This document shows, in pieces, positions 8,736 to 17,609 of a DNA stretch of 64,000 nt. Both the position numbers and the translations under genes were made by a program. Positions within the stretch are counted from its first letter, which is position 1, and each line of letters begins with the position of its first letter. The notes under the pieces are model-generated. The model saw only the letters and a list, made by a program, of their open reading frames with translations, did not search any database and had not been told where the DNA came from. The stretch comes from Flavobacterium sp. 270 (GTDB lineage Bacteria; Bacteroidota; Bacteroidia; Flavobacteriales; Flavobacteriaceae), in assembly GCF_004368785.1 (NCBI RefSeq), contig NZ_SODM01000005.1, positions 310,001 through 374,000 on the forward strand, in the 5' to 3' direction.

Positions 8736-9794
8736 ATGAATACAACACAAGTAAAAGCATTCGGAGCCGAAGCGTCAGACGCAGATTTAATAGCGATGAA
8801 CATTCAGCGTAGAGAAGTGACGGACAAAGATGTCGAAATAGAAATTTTATATTGCGGTGTATGTCATTCTGATCTTCACACAGTGAGAAATGATTGGGGT
8901 GGAGCAAAATATCCGGCAGTTCCCGGACACGAAATTGTGGGTAAAGTAATTAAAGTAGGAAGCGGTGTTACCAAACTGAAAGTGGGTGATTTAGCAGGAG
9001 TAGGATGCATGGTAGATTCCTGCCATACTTGTGAAAGCTGCAAACAAGACCTTGAACAATATTGTTTAACAGGATTTACAGGAACGTACAATGGTGTTGA
9101 TAAACATATTGGCGGACATACTTTTGGTGGTTATTCTGAGAAAGTTGTAGTAGACGAACATTTTGTATTGAAGATTCCGTCTAATTTAAATTTAGCGGCT
9201 GTTGCGCCTTTACTTTGTGCAGGAATAACAACTTGGTCGCCATTGAGACATTGGAAGGTTGGAAAAGACAGTAAAGTGGCTGTTATTGGTTTAGGAGGAC
9301 TTGGACATATGGCAATTAAATTGGTAAAAGGTTTAGGAGCGCATGTTACTTTATTCTCTAGAACTCCCGATAAAGAAAAAGATGCTTTAGAACTTGGAGC
9401 AGATGCTGTAGTTATTTCAACAGATAATAATCAAATGAAATCAGTAAAAGGAAAATTCGATCTAATTATTGATACCGTTCCTTATGTACACCATGTAAAT
9501 CCGTATGTGACGACTTTAAATATCAACGGAACTTTGGTTTTGGTTGGATATTTAGGCGGTTTAGAACCAATTTTACAAACTGTACCGATGATTATGGGAA
9601 GAAAATCGGTTGCAGGATCTGTAATTGGCGGTATAGCCGAAACTCAGGAAATGCTTGATTTTTGTGGCGAACATAATATTGTTTCTGAAATTGAAATTAT
9701 CAAGATGCAGGAAATCAATGAAGCTTACGAAAGAATGCTGAAAAGTGATGTGAGATATCGATTTGTAATTGATATGGCATCGCTTAAAGCATAG
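8736..9794 (+). CDS. Zinc-dependent NAD(P)-dependent alcohol dehydrogenase (YahK/cinnamyl alcohol type)
   Basis: 352 residues, full length for a medium-chain dehydrogenase. Catalytic zinc ligands are Cys40 in YCGVCHSDLH and His65-Glu66 in PGHEIVGK; the structural zinc site is the four-Cys run around 93-107 (GCMVDSCHTCESCKQDLEQYC); the dinucleotide-binding glycines are in VAVIGLGGLGHMA (about 181-193). This set defines the YahK-like cinnamyl-alcohol/aldehyde reductase group, cytosolic enzymes that reduce a broad range of aldehydes, usually with NADPH. It stands alone between a divergent neighbour and a terminator at 9825. Confidence 0.93.
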   Translation: MNTTQVKAFGAEASDADLIAMNIQRREVTDKDVEIEILYCGVCHSDLHTVRNDWGGAKYPAVPGHEIVGKVIKVGSGVTKLKVGDLAGVGCMVDSCHTCESCKQDLEQYCLTGFTGTYNGVDKHIGGHTFGGYSEKVVVDEHFVLKIPSNLNLAAVAPLLCAGITTWSPLRHWKVGKDSKVAVIGLGGLGHMAIKLVKGLGAHVTLFSRTPDKEKDALELGADAVVISTDNNQMKSVKGKFDLIIDTVPYVHHVNPYVTTLNINGTLVLVGYLGGLEPILQTVPMIMGRKSVAGSVIGGIAETQEMLDFCGEHNIVSEIEIIKMQEINEAYERMLKSDVRYRFVIDMASLKA

Positions 9795-9824
9795 TTTTTT
9801 TGCAGAGAAATTATTTTAAAAGAC

Positions 9825-9860
9825 AAACCCTTAAACACAATGTTTAAGGGTTTTGTTTTT
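9825..9860 (+). terminator. Terminator after the alcohol dehydrogenase
   Basis: A perfect 12-bp stem AAACCCTTAAAC / GTTTAAGGGTTT with a 5-base loop, then TGTTTTT. The same 12-base stem recurs at 20752-20782 after the tRNA, with a different loop. Confidence 0.88.
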
Positions 9861-9878
9861 TATAATTAGAAGTTAAAG

Positions 9879-10976
9879 TTAACGATTTGCACTGGCTTTT
9901 AATTTATTGGTAAAATAGCGTCTTATCGGGAAATCTAAAAATTGGAATACCAAATAAGCAAAACCAATAAGTAAAATTACAGAAACAGGAATTACCAGCC
10001 ACAAACGTTCTGCGCTTGGTTTTTCTGCAACAAAATAGGTTAAAAATATCCATATAAAAGGATAATGCGTCATATAAAGCGGATAAGAAATATCACCAGA
10101 AATTGTATTTATTTTTTGATGTCTAGCAGCTAAACTCGCTCCCGCGCCTAATGAAACTAATAACGGTAAATAAAAAATAATTAAAATTGGTTCGACCAGC
10201 CAGTTCCAGTGATCATTATACGGAATCAAAAATGCGATTAATAATAAAACACTCATGCCTAATAAACCTAATTTGTTTTTAATGATCCAATTAGAGCGAT
10301 AAATTAGCATTCCCATTAAAAAAGAAAAAGCAATACGAGCCAAGCCATCAAAGAAATTCATGCCGCCCCAGCCACCGCCAACGTTACCAGAATGCCAGCC
10401 TACATAACAAATACTAATTGCGGCTAAGAAAACCAATAGCATTAGAAGTTTCTTTGCCACTTTAAACAATACAACAGCGTACACAATGTTGGCTACATAT
10501 TCCCAAAATAAAGACCAAACGGGAGCATTTAAACTAAAGAGATTAAAAAATCGCTCCGGCATCATTGGATAAGGAATTAATAAAATGGATGTTATAAAAA
10601 ATAAAGCCGTTTCTTTAAATCCATATATAGCATATAAATTGCTGTAAGGATCCAATAGCAAAGTAAATAAACCTAAAATTGACCCAATAATGACTAAAGG
10701 CTGCAGACGAATTAATCTTAGTTTAATAAAAGACAGCAATCCCATATCTGCAATGCGATGATCGTAAGCGTAAGTAATTACAAAACCCGACAAACAAAAA
10801 AAGAAATCTACCGCCAAAAAACCATGCGAAATAAAGTTTTTATTATAATCGGAAATGGCAATTTCCATAAAATGAAAAATAACTACTGCAATAGCGGCCA
10901 AACCTCTCAAGCCGTCTAGTATTTCGAAATGTTGTTTGCTTTTTAAAAGATTAAGGCTTGTAGTGTTGTCGGTCAT
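9879..10976 (-). CDS. Acyltransferase 3 (OafA/YrhL) family membrane protein
   Basis: 365 residues with about ten membrane segments. The N-terminal FEILDGLRGLAAIAVVIFHF carries the family's conserved His at the end of the first helix, and FLAVDFFFCLSGFVITYAY with SFIKLRLIRLQP gives the second signature. Members move acetyl or other acyl groups onto sugars of surface polysaccharides or onto antibiotics. No SGNH domain is fused at the C-terminus. The gene is transcribed alone from a promoter at 11003-11033 and converges on the terminator of the dehydrogenase. Substrate unknown. Confidence 0.92.
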   Translation of the reverse strand: MTDNTTSLNLLKSKQHFEILDGLRGLAAIAVVIFHFMEIAISDYNKNFISHGFLAVDFFFCLSGFVITYAYDHRIADMGLLSFIKLRLIRLQPLVIIGSILGLFTLLLDPYSNLYAIYGFKETALFFITSILLIPYPMMPERFFNLFSLNAPVWSLFWEYVANIVYAVVLFKVAKKLLMLLVFLAAISICYVGWHSGNVGGGWGGMNFFDGLARIAFSFLMGMLIYRSNWIIKNKLGLLGMSVLLLIAFLIPYNDHWNWLVEPILIIFYLPLLVSLGAGASLAARHQKINTISGDISYPLYMTHYPFIWIFLTYFVAEKPSAERLWLVIPVSVILLIGFAYLVFQFLDFPIRRYFTNKLKASANR

Positions 10977-11002
10977 CGGTTTAGTTTTTCAATAGTTTAT
11001 TA

Positions 11003-11033
11003 CAAACATATTGTTTTTGCACTAATAAATCAA
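11003..11033 (-). promoter_or_regulatory. Bacteroidota-type promoter of the acyltransferase
   Basis: On the minus strand, TTG (11033-11031) is followed after 20 bases by TATGTTTG (11010-11003), matching TTG-N19/20-TAnnTTTG. The box ends 26 bases before the start codon. Confidence 0.65.
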
Positions 11034-11077
11034 AACAGATGACTTTTGAGAAAATATTGAGGCTTAAAAACTAAATT

Positions 11078-11479
11078 TTATGCTTTTGCATTCGAATTAA
11101 AATGCTGCAGAATTTGTTTTGGCGCGGCAATAACTTCTCTGCGAATGGAGTCAAACCATTCTACTTCTTTAGTTACTTCTGCACAACATTCGTTTTTTGA
11201 ATTGAAAAAACAGCTTTTAATATTGATTTTATCATCAATGTAGCAATGTTTCATTTCAATAAGAAATTGTTCGGTAAACATTAGATTTTTATAACAAATC
11301 AATTCGTGATTCCCTTCTAGAAAACCTAAATGTAAAGCATTGAGTTTTTCTTTAGAAAATCCGTTATCAAACAAAAAACGATACCATAATCGAAGCGTAT
11401 AGGATATGTACGCCGCACTTTCCATTACCATAACATTATCTACATCTTCTCCGGTAACTACATAATTTTTACAGATCAT
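11078..11479 (-). CDS. Acyl-CoA thioesterase-like hotdog protein
   Basis: 133 residues. The layout, an N-terminal strand, a long helix (VMVMESAAYISYTLRLWYRFLFDNGF) and following antiparallel strands (LICYKNLMFTEQFLIEMKHCYIDD, NIKSCFFNSKNECCAEVTKEVEWFD), fits a single hotdog domain of the 4HBT/YbgC type. The usual catalytic Asp of YbgC (YxDTDxxG...) is not clear here, so enzymatic activity is uncertain. Upstream is the terminator of the YceI operon, so it needs its own promoter or read-through. Alternative: a non-catalytic hotdog protein. Confidence 0.6.
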   Translation of the reverse strand: MICKNYVVTGEDVDNVMVMESAAYISYTLRLWYRFLFDNGFSKEKLNALHLGFLEGNHELICYKNLMFTEQFLIEMKHCYIDDKINIKSCFFNSKNECCAEVTKEVEWFDSIRREVIAAPKQILQHFNSNAKA

Positions 11480-11498
11480 TTATATTGAGTTAAGGTTA

Positions 11499-11532
11499 AA
11501 AAAAGAGGCCAGCTTTTCACGAAAGTGACCTC
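11499..11532 (-). terminator. Terminator at the end of the YceI operon
   Basis: Read on the minus strand, GAGGTCACTTT pairs imperfectly with AAGCTGGCCTC around a short loop, then TTTTTTT. It begins 42 bases after the YceI stop and ends the ECF-controlled operon that starts at 13835. Confidence 0.75.
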
Positions 11533-11574
11533 AGAAAATAGTCATGTTTAATAATGATTTCCAATTCAAAATGA

Positions 11575-12129
11575 TTATTGAACCAATAAAAAATTGTAAT
11601 TGATTTTTATCTTATCAGCAATTTTGTTTCTCACCAAGCTTGGTATTTGTATATCAAAATCTTCTGGTTTTACTTCAAATGCGCCAACAGCAATTACTCC
11701 GTTAGCAGCTTTAGAAATTTTTATTATTACAGATATGGGTTTTGTTTTTCCGTGAATGGTAAGATCTCCTTTTAAAGTAAAATTTTTGGCTGTATTTGAG
11801 ATTTTAGAAATATCAAAATCTTCAATTTTACCTTTTAAAGTTGCTTTAGAAAATTTTTCGGAATCCATGTAATTTTCATTAAAATGTTCTTCCATTAAAG
11901 CAACCTTAAATCGGAAACCTTTTATAAGAACCAAAGAAGCAAAATCTCCGGTGGATTGTTCTAAAACTGCAGATACACTTTTATTTTCGGCTGCAACTTC
12001 TTCATACGAAGGCATAGAAGCCTGAAATTTTATACTGCCCGTTTTTGTAATTAGTTTTTGCGCAAATCCAGTTGTACTTACGGCAATAAACAAAAGCAAT
12101 ACGAGGGAATTTATAAATGTTTTTTTCAT
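11575..12129 (-). CDS. YceI family periplasmic lipid-binding protein
   Basis: 184 residues. A type I signal peptide (to about AFAQ, residue 24) is followed by a lipocalin-like YceI domain: GSIKFQASMPSYEEVAAENK, a middle AVLEQSTGDFASLVLIKGFRF and a later LKGDLTIHGKTKPISV, the family signature. YceI proteins hold amphiphilic isoprenoid chains such as polyprenyl or quinone-like lipids inside an antiparallel barrel. It is last of four genes (OB-fold, DUF5777, cytochrome, YceI) behind the ECF-type promoter at 13861-13889, and starts 5 bases after the cytochrome stop. A lipid or quinone carrier role for that system is an inference. Confidence 0.92.
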   Translation of the reverse strand: MKKTFINSLVLLLFIAVSTTGFAQKLITKTGSIKFQASMPSYEEVAAENKSVSAVLEQSTGDFASLVLIKGFRFKVALMEEHFNENYMDSEKFSKATLKGKIEDFDISKISNTAKNFTLKGDLTIHGKTKPISVIIKISKAANGVIAVGAFEVKPEDFDIQIPSLVRNKIADKIKINYNFLLVQ

Positions 12130-12134
12130 GATAT

Positions 12135-12560
12135 TTAATTTTCTTTTAAACCGTCAGTATTCCATTTTACAATCACATCAATATTAGTCTGAGACATTCT
12201 TCCTCCCTGAGGCATAATACCTTGCTGACCGCTTTGCAACTGAATTCTGCTTAATAAATCAGTATTTTGAACTGCCGCTTTTACCTCAGCATAAGTAGTT
12301 AAAGGTCTAAAAGATGCCGATCTGCCTCCTTGATGACAGCTTATACAATTGGCATCAATAATTGATTTTACATTTTGAGTATAAGTAATTGCCGTTACGG
12401 GATCTGTACCTGGGGTTCCTGTTCCCGGAGTTCCCGTTCCTGGATTGCCATTTCCCGGATCAGTTCCTGTTGTAGGCGTTTCAATGTCTTGATAAGTGTC
12501 AGAATCACTACAGCTTGTAAGTGTAGCGAGTAAAAATATAAGTGCTATTGCTTTTTTCAT
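12135..12560 (-). CDS. Mono-heme c-type cytochrome lipoprotein
   Basis: 141 residues. A signal peptide with lipobox LTSC (Cys about 17) anchors it to a membrane; a Gly/Thr/Pro-rich linker (GNGNPGTGTPGTGTPGTDP, ~38-56) extends the domain outward. One heme-attachment site, CISCH (about 73-77), sits in VKSIIDANCISCHQGGRSAS; a Met in IMPQGGRMS (~115-121) could be the distal ligand. This is the usual class of PSD1-like or cytochrome C 'DUF' lipoproteins. It lies between DUF5777 and YceI genes and shares their ECF-type promoter, which suggests electron transfer at the cell envelope (inference). Confidence 0.9.
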   Translation of the reverse strand: MKKAIALIFLLATLTSCSDSDTYQDIETPTTGTDPGNGNPGTGTPGTGTPGTDPVTAITYTQNVKSIIDANCISCHQGGRSASFRPLTTYAEVKAAVQNTDLLSRIQLQSGQQGIMPQGGRMSQTNIDVIVKWNTDGLKEN

Positions 12561-12581
12561 AGTTTGTGGTTTATTGTTTTT

Positions 12582-13424
12582 TTAAAATACTCTGTACAAG
12601 TTAAATCCGAAGAAGAAATCTCCTTTATCCCATTTTCCTGATGCATTCGTGAGGTACCCACTTTCGCTCATGGCTTGTGAATTGGTAAATATTAATTGAA
12701 AAACGTGTCCTCCAGTTTCAACATCCAAACCTACAGACAATGGATTTTGGTAAAAGTTAGGCTTGTCAAAATTGTGCATGTATTCTAAATTAACAGACAA
12801 TCTTTTGGTGATTTTATAGCGACCGCCACCTCCAAAAGAAAACTGATTGTCTCTTTCGATATCAGGATTATAGAGGTTTTTGTGTATAAAAGACGGTACT
12901 ACTTCTAAAGATAATTTTTGACTAATTTTTCTAGATATTAGCAATTGTTGTACAAAGGTGGTGCGGTGCTTAAATTCTAAACCGGGATATTGATCTTTTT
13001 CTAAAAAAGTATTAATATCTGCAACACTGTACCCAACAATATCTACAGGAAAACTGTCGTCTTGTCTCATCATTCGGTATTTTACTCCCGTTTCATACAT
13101 TTTATTTAAAGTATGTCTGGAAAGACTCACAGACAACCAATCGGTAAGACCGTAAATACCGCCAAGTTTTGTAGTAGCATTATCAAGACCAAAAAAACTG
13201 TCAAAACCATCTTTTACAGTTCCAAAACGGTGCGAAACCACAAAATAGAATTCTTTTTTGGCAGGCATTTTTGTGGTTTGTAAGGTTACCAGCTGTAAAG
13301 CTTTAAAAGTTGCCGTAGAATAATTATCTACTACCTGAGTAGAATCAAGACTCTTTAGTAAATCATCTTGCGAATATGCCATCGCAGCCAGAAAAAGGCA
13401 GATTGGGACTAAAAATTTCTTCAT
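12582..13424 (-). CDS. DUF5777 family outer membrane beta-barrel protein
   Basis: 280 residues. A signal peptide ending near AYSQ (about 19) is followed by alternating strands ending in a Phe (GDFFFGFNLYRVF), the mark of an outer membrane barrel. KKEFYFVVSHRFGTVKDGFDSFFGLDNATT and GLTDWLSVSLSRHTLNKMYETGVKY are words of the DUF5777 family, which is often found beside c-type cytochromes and YceI in Bacteroidota. It starts 3 bases after the OB-fold gene ends and lies 21 bases ahead of the cytochrome gene. Function unknown; a channel or receptor is possible. Confidence 0.85.
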   Translation of the reverse strand: MKKFLVPICLFLAAMAYSQDDLLKSLDSTQVVDNYSTATFKALQLVTLQTTKMPAKKEFYFVVSHRFGTVKDGFDSFFGLDNATTKLGGIYGLTDWLSVSLSRHTLNKMYETGVKYRMMRQDDSFPVDIVGYSVADINTFLEKDQYPGLEFKHRTTFVQQLLISRKISQKLSLEVVPSFIHKNLYNPDIERDNQFSFGGGGRYKITKRLSVNLEYMHNFDKPNFYQNPLSVGLDVETGGHVFQLIFTNSQAMSESGYLTNASGKWDKGDFFFGFNLYRVF

Positions 13425-13427
13425 AAA

Positions 13428-13835
13428 TTAATTATTAATTTGTTTGATAATGGTGCATTGATCTAATTTAACCTCTTGAAAAAGCTCATCATAACCAATA
13501 CATTTGCCTTTAACGGTTACTTTCTTGTTTAGAAACGACTTGTTTAATTTTTGAGTGAACAGGCAAAAAATATTGTTTTCTATCTGGATTACAGAATCTG
13601 TTTCTATCGTTACTTTTCCAGTTATTTCAACCGTTTTATTGAGGTATAATGCATCTGCTTTTTTTGGATCTGAATTATAATCGTTAAGGAATGTTGTGGC
13701 GTCTATACTAAAATCAGGCATTTCAGATTCTATATTACGAGCTTCCTTAAAGACAACTCCGTAATAAAAATAAATGCCTCCTGAAAGCGCCAACAACAAA
13801 GCAGCAATTACAATTACTATTTTTTTTCTTTTCAT
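13428..13835 (-). CDS. Membrane-anchored OB-fold (tRNA_anti-like) protein
   Basis: 135 residues. Residues 4-25 are one membrane helix (IVIVIAALLLALSGGIYFYYGV). The rest is an OB-fold of the tRNA_anti-like kind: YLNKTVEITGKVTIETDSVIQIENNIFCLF and KKVTVKGKCIGYDELFQEVKLDQC. These proteins have no known nucleic-acid role; they face the periplasm. It is first in the four-gene operon and its start lies 25 bases below the TGTTTTA box of the ECF-type promoter at 13861-13889. Confidence 0.8.
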   Translation of the reverse strand: MKRKKIVIVIAALLLALSGGIYFYYGVVFKEARNIESEMPDFSIDATTFLNDYNSDPKKADALYLNKTVEITGKVTIETDSVIQIENNIFCLFTQKLNKSFLNKKVTVKGKCIGYDELFQEVKLDQCTIIKQINN

Positions 13836-13860
13836 ATATTTCTTTTGATAGGTTCAATAG

Positions 13861-13889
13861 TAAAACAGCTTTAACAGAGATTACCCTAC
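13861..13889 (-). promoter_or_regulatory. ECF-type promoter element, copy A (OB-fold operon)
   Basis: On the minus strand: GTAGGGTAA (13889-13881), 13 bases, TGTTTTA (13867-13861). The same bipartite element with the same 13-base spacer stands ahead of three other transcription units in 14978-19151. The 12 bases AAAGCTGTTTTA are shared exactly with copy B. Confidence 0.85.
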
Positions 13890-13971
13890 CAAAGAATTGC
13901 TGTTTTGTAAAAAAAGTTGAGAAAGAGAGATAAGTGCTTATTTCTTAGTGAATAAGCTTTGAAGAAAAAAG

Positions 13972-14016
13972 TTATTTCAAATTAGTTCAACAGGACATTG
14001 AACTAATTCGAAATAA
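13972..14016 (-). terminator. Terminator of the COG4315-type lipoprotein gene
   Basis: 19-base arms (13972-13990 and 13998-14016) pair at 18 of 19 positions around a 7-base loop; on the minus strand a T-rich run follows. It insulates the lipoprotein gene from the OB-fold operon, so that each unit depends on its own ECF-type promoter. Confidence 0.88.
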
Positions 14017-14047
14017 ACTTAGAACAGATCAAATAAATTTGCCTGAT

Positions 14048-14950
14048 TTATATAGCAAGTGGGGAATCTTTTACCGGTACAGGCCAAACTGCAGGGCTAG
14101 GAAAACTAATTCCTTTATTTGCACCTCTTACGCCGGCATCTTGTCCGAAATAGTATAAAGGCCAGCCGTTGTAAACCAATTGCGATTTGCCAAATACAGT
14201 AATAACAGAAAATTTAGATTTATCAAGAACAGACGGAACAACAATTTTATCCGTTTCGTAAATTGGCCAAACAGCATTGTTTGAGAAATCTGCTTTTGTA
14301 AAATTATTCTTTTGGAAATTATCGTTCTTAAAAGTGTAAAGCGTTAATCCTTTAGCATCTGTAAAATAGGTCGTCTGACCGTCTCCAACAGTATAATCAG
14401 ATTTGTAGTTTTTTCCGTCATGACCTACAAGCTGGCTTCTTACAATCATAATAGAATAATCTGGTTTTGCGATAAACCAAACACCGCCAAATCCATCTCC
14501 TGCTGTTTTACCCGGAGCTTCAATTGTATTAGTACCTGCGCCGCCATATCCATCACCTCCAGAAACTGGTGCATAATAATACAATGGCCAGCCTTTATAG
14601 GTCAATTGTTTTTTACCCGATGTATTGGTTATAGTAGCAAAATCAGATAATGTTAATCCTGCACCTAATTTATCAGCAGTTAAATTATCTACTAAAAATG
14701 CAGGCCATAAAGCTTCGCATCCTCCCGTACAAGATGTTTGTCCATTAGCATCTGTTGCAAAAAAATACAAAGATCTTCCCGTTTTATCAGAAAGATAAGA
14801 ACCCAATGTAGCACTTGTAGAAAGATTAACTTCTGTTTTTAATTCTGGGACAGTAGGAGTAGTGTTATCACTACTATCACTACTGCAGCTTGAAAAAAAT
14901 GTAGTTGCTACAAGTGCAGCCAAAGCGAAAGTAATTTGTTTTAATTTCAT
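14048..14950 (-). CDS. Lipoprotein with COG4315-type secreted repeats (PF03640)
   Basis: 300 residues. The signal peptide ends at lipobox FSSC (Cys about 22). Two tandem halves follow, each with a GRSLYFFATDANGQ / GLTLYTFKNDN unit and a later YKGWPLYYYAP / YNGWPLYYFGQD unit plus an ALWPAF, NAVWPIY or PAVWPVP tag; this is the 'secreted repeat of unknown function' family. The first unit holds a CTGGC pair of cysteines. Role unknown; members are often co-located with cytochromes or oxidative-stress genes. It is a single-gene unit with the ECF-type promoter at 14978-15006, 27 bases upstream. Confidence 0.88.
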   Translation of the reverse strand: MKLKQITFALAALVATTFFSSCSSDSSDNTTPTVPELKTEVNLSTSATLGSYLSDKTGRSLYFFATDANGQTSCTGGCEALWPAFLVDNLTADKLGAGLTLSDFATITNTSGKKQLTYKGWPLYYYAPVSGGDGYGGAGTNTIEAPGKTAGDGFGGVWFIAKPDYSIMIVRSQLVGHDGKNYKSDYTVGDGQTTYFTDAKGLTLYTFKNDNFQKNNFTKADFSNNAVWPIYETDKIVVPSVLDKSKFSVITVFGKSQLVYNGWPLYYFGQDAGVRGANKGISFPSPAVWPVPVKDSPLAI

Positions 14951-14977
14951 GATTTTTAATTTTAGTTTATATCATGT

Positions 14978-15006
14978 TAAAACAGCTTTGATGCAGATTA
15001 CCCTAC
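14978..15006 (-). promoter_or_regulatory. ECF-type promoter element, copy B (COG4315-type lipoprotein)
   Basis: On the minus strand: GTAGGGTAA (15006-14998), 13 bases, TGTTTTA (14984-14978). Identical boxes and spacer length to copies A, C and D. Confidence 0.85.
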
Positions 15007-15074
15007 CAAAAAAATGTTCTTTTGTGAAAAAAATTAAAAGAACAAGATTTTTTGAAAACCTTAAACAGAGAGAA

Positions 15075-17609
15075 TTATAATGAAACTCTAAAACTCACAT
15101 TTGGAGTTCTTTGCAGTGCAAAAGTTTCGACTTCTTCAATAGAATTCGATAAAGAATTAATTCTATAATATTCGCTGATTTCATTTTTCCTGTTCAGAAT
15201 ATTCAAAATAGATACTCCTAATTTATATTGAATTCCCTTTTCACTTTCCCATTTATAAGTCGTAGAAAGATTAAGCTGCGAAAAAATATGCAGATTGGTA
15301 TTATTAGGTTTATTGAAAACCAATACAGGATCTGAAGGATCTATTTGAGAGTCAGCCAGAGAAGTTTTTGGTCGGCCGGAAGACCATTTTGCTCCCAAAG
15401 CAATTTTAAAATTATTTTTCTCATAAATTCCCGCCCACGACAAAGTATGCGTTAACTCAAAATTATTTGGAAAACGGGAAAACTCATAGTTAGAAAAATG
15501 GTAATTGTTGTTATTATAAGTATAACTGAACCAGGTTAGAAACTGATTTATTTTTTTCTGAATTAAAAATTCTGTTCCCAAAACTTCATAACCGCCAGTT
15601 GTTCGAACAAATTCTAATTGATTCTGAAAACCTTGACTGGAAGTTGTAATTCCGGTTACTTTTTTATAAAAGTTTTCTATATCCAGCAACCAGTCATTTT
15701 TTTTGTAAAATAAATTTAAAGAAATCTGTCTGCTTTTCTGAATAGGAATTGTGGTATTATTAGAGATAATCCAGCGTCTTTTTTCAATACCAAAATAATC
15801 TTTTTGCAAATCAATAATTTGTTGAGAGGTTTGACTTTTAAGTTCTCCCAGCAGCTCTATATTTAGACTTTTACTAATGCCGTAGCCAAATTGCATTCGT
15901 GGCTCAACAATGTATTTTTTAAATTTTTCAATATAATTAATTCGGGTTCCGGCCTTAAAATATATTCTGGAAAGCGTATCGTTATATTTTCCTTCAAAAA
16001 TTAAAGCATGCGTTCTCAGCACATCTTTCGTTTTACTATAGAAATCAGGATTCGTTACATCCTCCAGATTTGTAATTCCGATTTCATTAAATTGATAGCC
16101 ATCATTAATGCTGAATTTTGGACTTATAATATGATTATTCTCTAAATTAATTCCATTATTATTCACCGTATTTTCCTGAATTACAATTTGATTTTCCAGA
16201 GAAGTTTTTTGGTTGGCCAAAAGTTCGTAAGAAGAATTATAAATATTAATTTTAGTGGTATTGAAGCTGTTCCAGTTTCTTCTCCACGACAAATTGCCAC
16301 CGTAATTTTGCTGGCGTAAATTATTATTTGCGGTTTTATGTACATCATATAATGTTGCACTCTGAAAAACTTCCAAATTGTCTTTGATGGTAATCAAATC
16401 GAGTACAATTTGATCTTTACTTCCTATTTTTTGAGCATATTTAAGAGTGGCATCATAGAAACCGAATTTTTTATCTTTTTCATAATCAATATTATGTTTG
16501 GATGAAAAATCAGTTATTGTGGTATTTTGAAATACTTTGTTGAAATATTCTTTGTACGTAGGAGTTTCCACAAAATCAGTGATAGATTTACGTGCCGAAA
16601 TTTCGATATAACTCTTTTTAGAAAGATTGTATTTCGCATAAACATCGGCATTAATCATATTTATTCCGGCACTAAAAGAGTTCTTTTCTGCTTTTTCCGG
16701 AGTAGAAGAAATAGCGACAACGCTGGAAACACTTTCTCCAAAAAAGGCAGAACTTCCATTTTTATAAATAGAAATAGTGTGTGCCAGATTAGGATTAAAG
16801 ACGGATATTAAACCAAAAAAATGTCCCGTTTGAAACATTCGAATTCCATTCCATAAAAATAAATTTTGATCATGTGTACCTCCGCGAACATTAATGCTCG
16901 ATACACTTTCGTCGAGACTGTTTACACCCGGAATTTGCTGCATGGTCTGTAAAGCATCGGGTTCGATAAGCCCGGGAAGAATACCAAATTTTTTAGGCTT
17001 AATTTGAAATGATCCATCGTTGTTTTTAGAAATACCCGAAGCTAAAATTGCATTGGTTTTAATTTCTTCAAGTTCTGTAATTTCGGGTTCTAATACTATT
17101 TCGAGACAATTTTTAGAATCCGTATTTCCTGCTGTAATTCTTTTGGTTACAAACCCAACATGGCTAATTGTAAATAGAGAGGAGTCTTCTTTTTTAAATT
17201 CAAAATAACCATTTGCATCTGTTGTAAGCTGCGTTTTATTACTCAGATTAATATTGGCGTTTTCGATAGGTTTTTTATCCGTACTAGAAATAATGTACGC
17301 GCAGATTTTTTTCGGTTCATTCTCAATTTTATAAATATTAATGAATTTGTTGCCTATATTTTCAAAAGACAAATTGGTTTTTTTTGCCAGATATTGCAGT
17401 TTCTGATCTAAAGAAAGTGATTTTTTTGGAGGACATAATTGCAGTTCAAAAATAGCATCTTCGGTATAATTAAAACTAACCTGATGCTGTTGCTCAATAT
17501 CAATTATGATTTGTCTAAAAGGCATAAGTTTTCCCTTGTCCTGAGCAAAAAGATTCAGGACATAGAAAAATATAAAAAACAAAAAATGAAATTGTTTGGG
17601 GACGAACAT
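15075..17609 (-). CDS. STN-bearing TonB-dependent receptor (FecA-like transducer)
   Basis: 844 residues. Signal peptide to ~22; an STN signalling domain about 30-95 (FRQIIIDIEQQHQVSFNYTE...LQYLAKKTNLSFENIGN); a carboxypeptidase-regulatory-like Ig domain about 95-175 (PIENANINLSNKTQLTTDANGYF); a plug about 200-310 (MQQIPGVNSLDESVSSINVRGGTHDQ); then a barrel ending VSFRVSL. The STN domain is what lets such receptors pass a ligand signal to a FecR protein. The gene follows fecR with no gap (TAAATG), so receptor and anti-sigma are one unit under promoter copy C. Ligand unknown; the plug lacks SusC hallmarks, so a small molecule, peptide or metal complex is possible. Confidence 0.92.
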   Translation of the reverse strand: MFVPKQFHFLFFIFFYVLNLFAQDKGKLMPFRQIIIDIEQQHQVSFNYTEDAIFELQLCPPKKSLSLDQKLQYLAKKTNLSFENIGNKFINIYKIENEPKKICAYIISSTDKKPIENANINLSNKTQLTTDANGYFEFKKEDSSLFTISHVGFVTKRITAGNTDSKNCLEIVLEPEITELEEIKTNAILASGISKNNDGSFQIKPKKFGILPGLIEPDALQTMQQIPGVNSLDESVSSINVRGGTHDQNLFLWNGIRMFQTGHFFGLISVFNPNLAHTISIYKNGSSAFFGESVSSVVAISSTPEKAEKNSFSAGINMINADVYAKYNLSKKSYIEISARKSITDFVETPTYKEYFNKVFQNTTITDFSSKHNIDYEKDKKFGFYDATLKYAQKIGSKDQIVLDLITIKDNLEVFQSATLYDVHKTANNNLRQQNYGGNLSWRRNWNSFNTTKINIYNSSYELLANQKTSLENQIVIQENTVNNNGINLENNHIISPKFSINDGYQFNEIGITNLEDVTNPDFYSKTKDVLRTHALIFEGKYNDTLSRIYFKAGTRINYIEKFKKYIVEPRMQFGYGISKSLNIELLGELKSQTSQQIIDLQKDYFGIEKRRWIISNNTTIPIQKSRQISLNLFYKKNDWLLDIENFYKKVTGITTSSQGFQNQLEFVRTTGGYEVLGTEFLIQKKINQFLTWFSYTYNNNNYHFSNYEFSRFPNNFELTHTLSWAGIYEKNNFKIALGAKWSSGRPKTSLADSQIDPSDPVLVFNKPNNTNLHIFSQLNLSTTYKWESEKGIQYKLGVSILNILNRKNEISEYYRINSLSNSIEEVETFALQRTPNVSFRVSL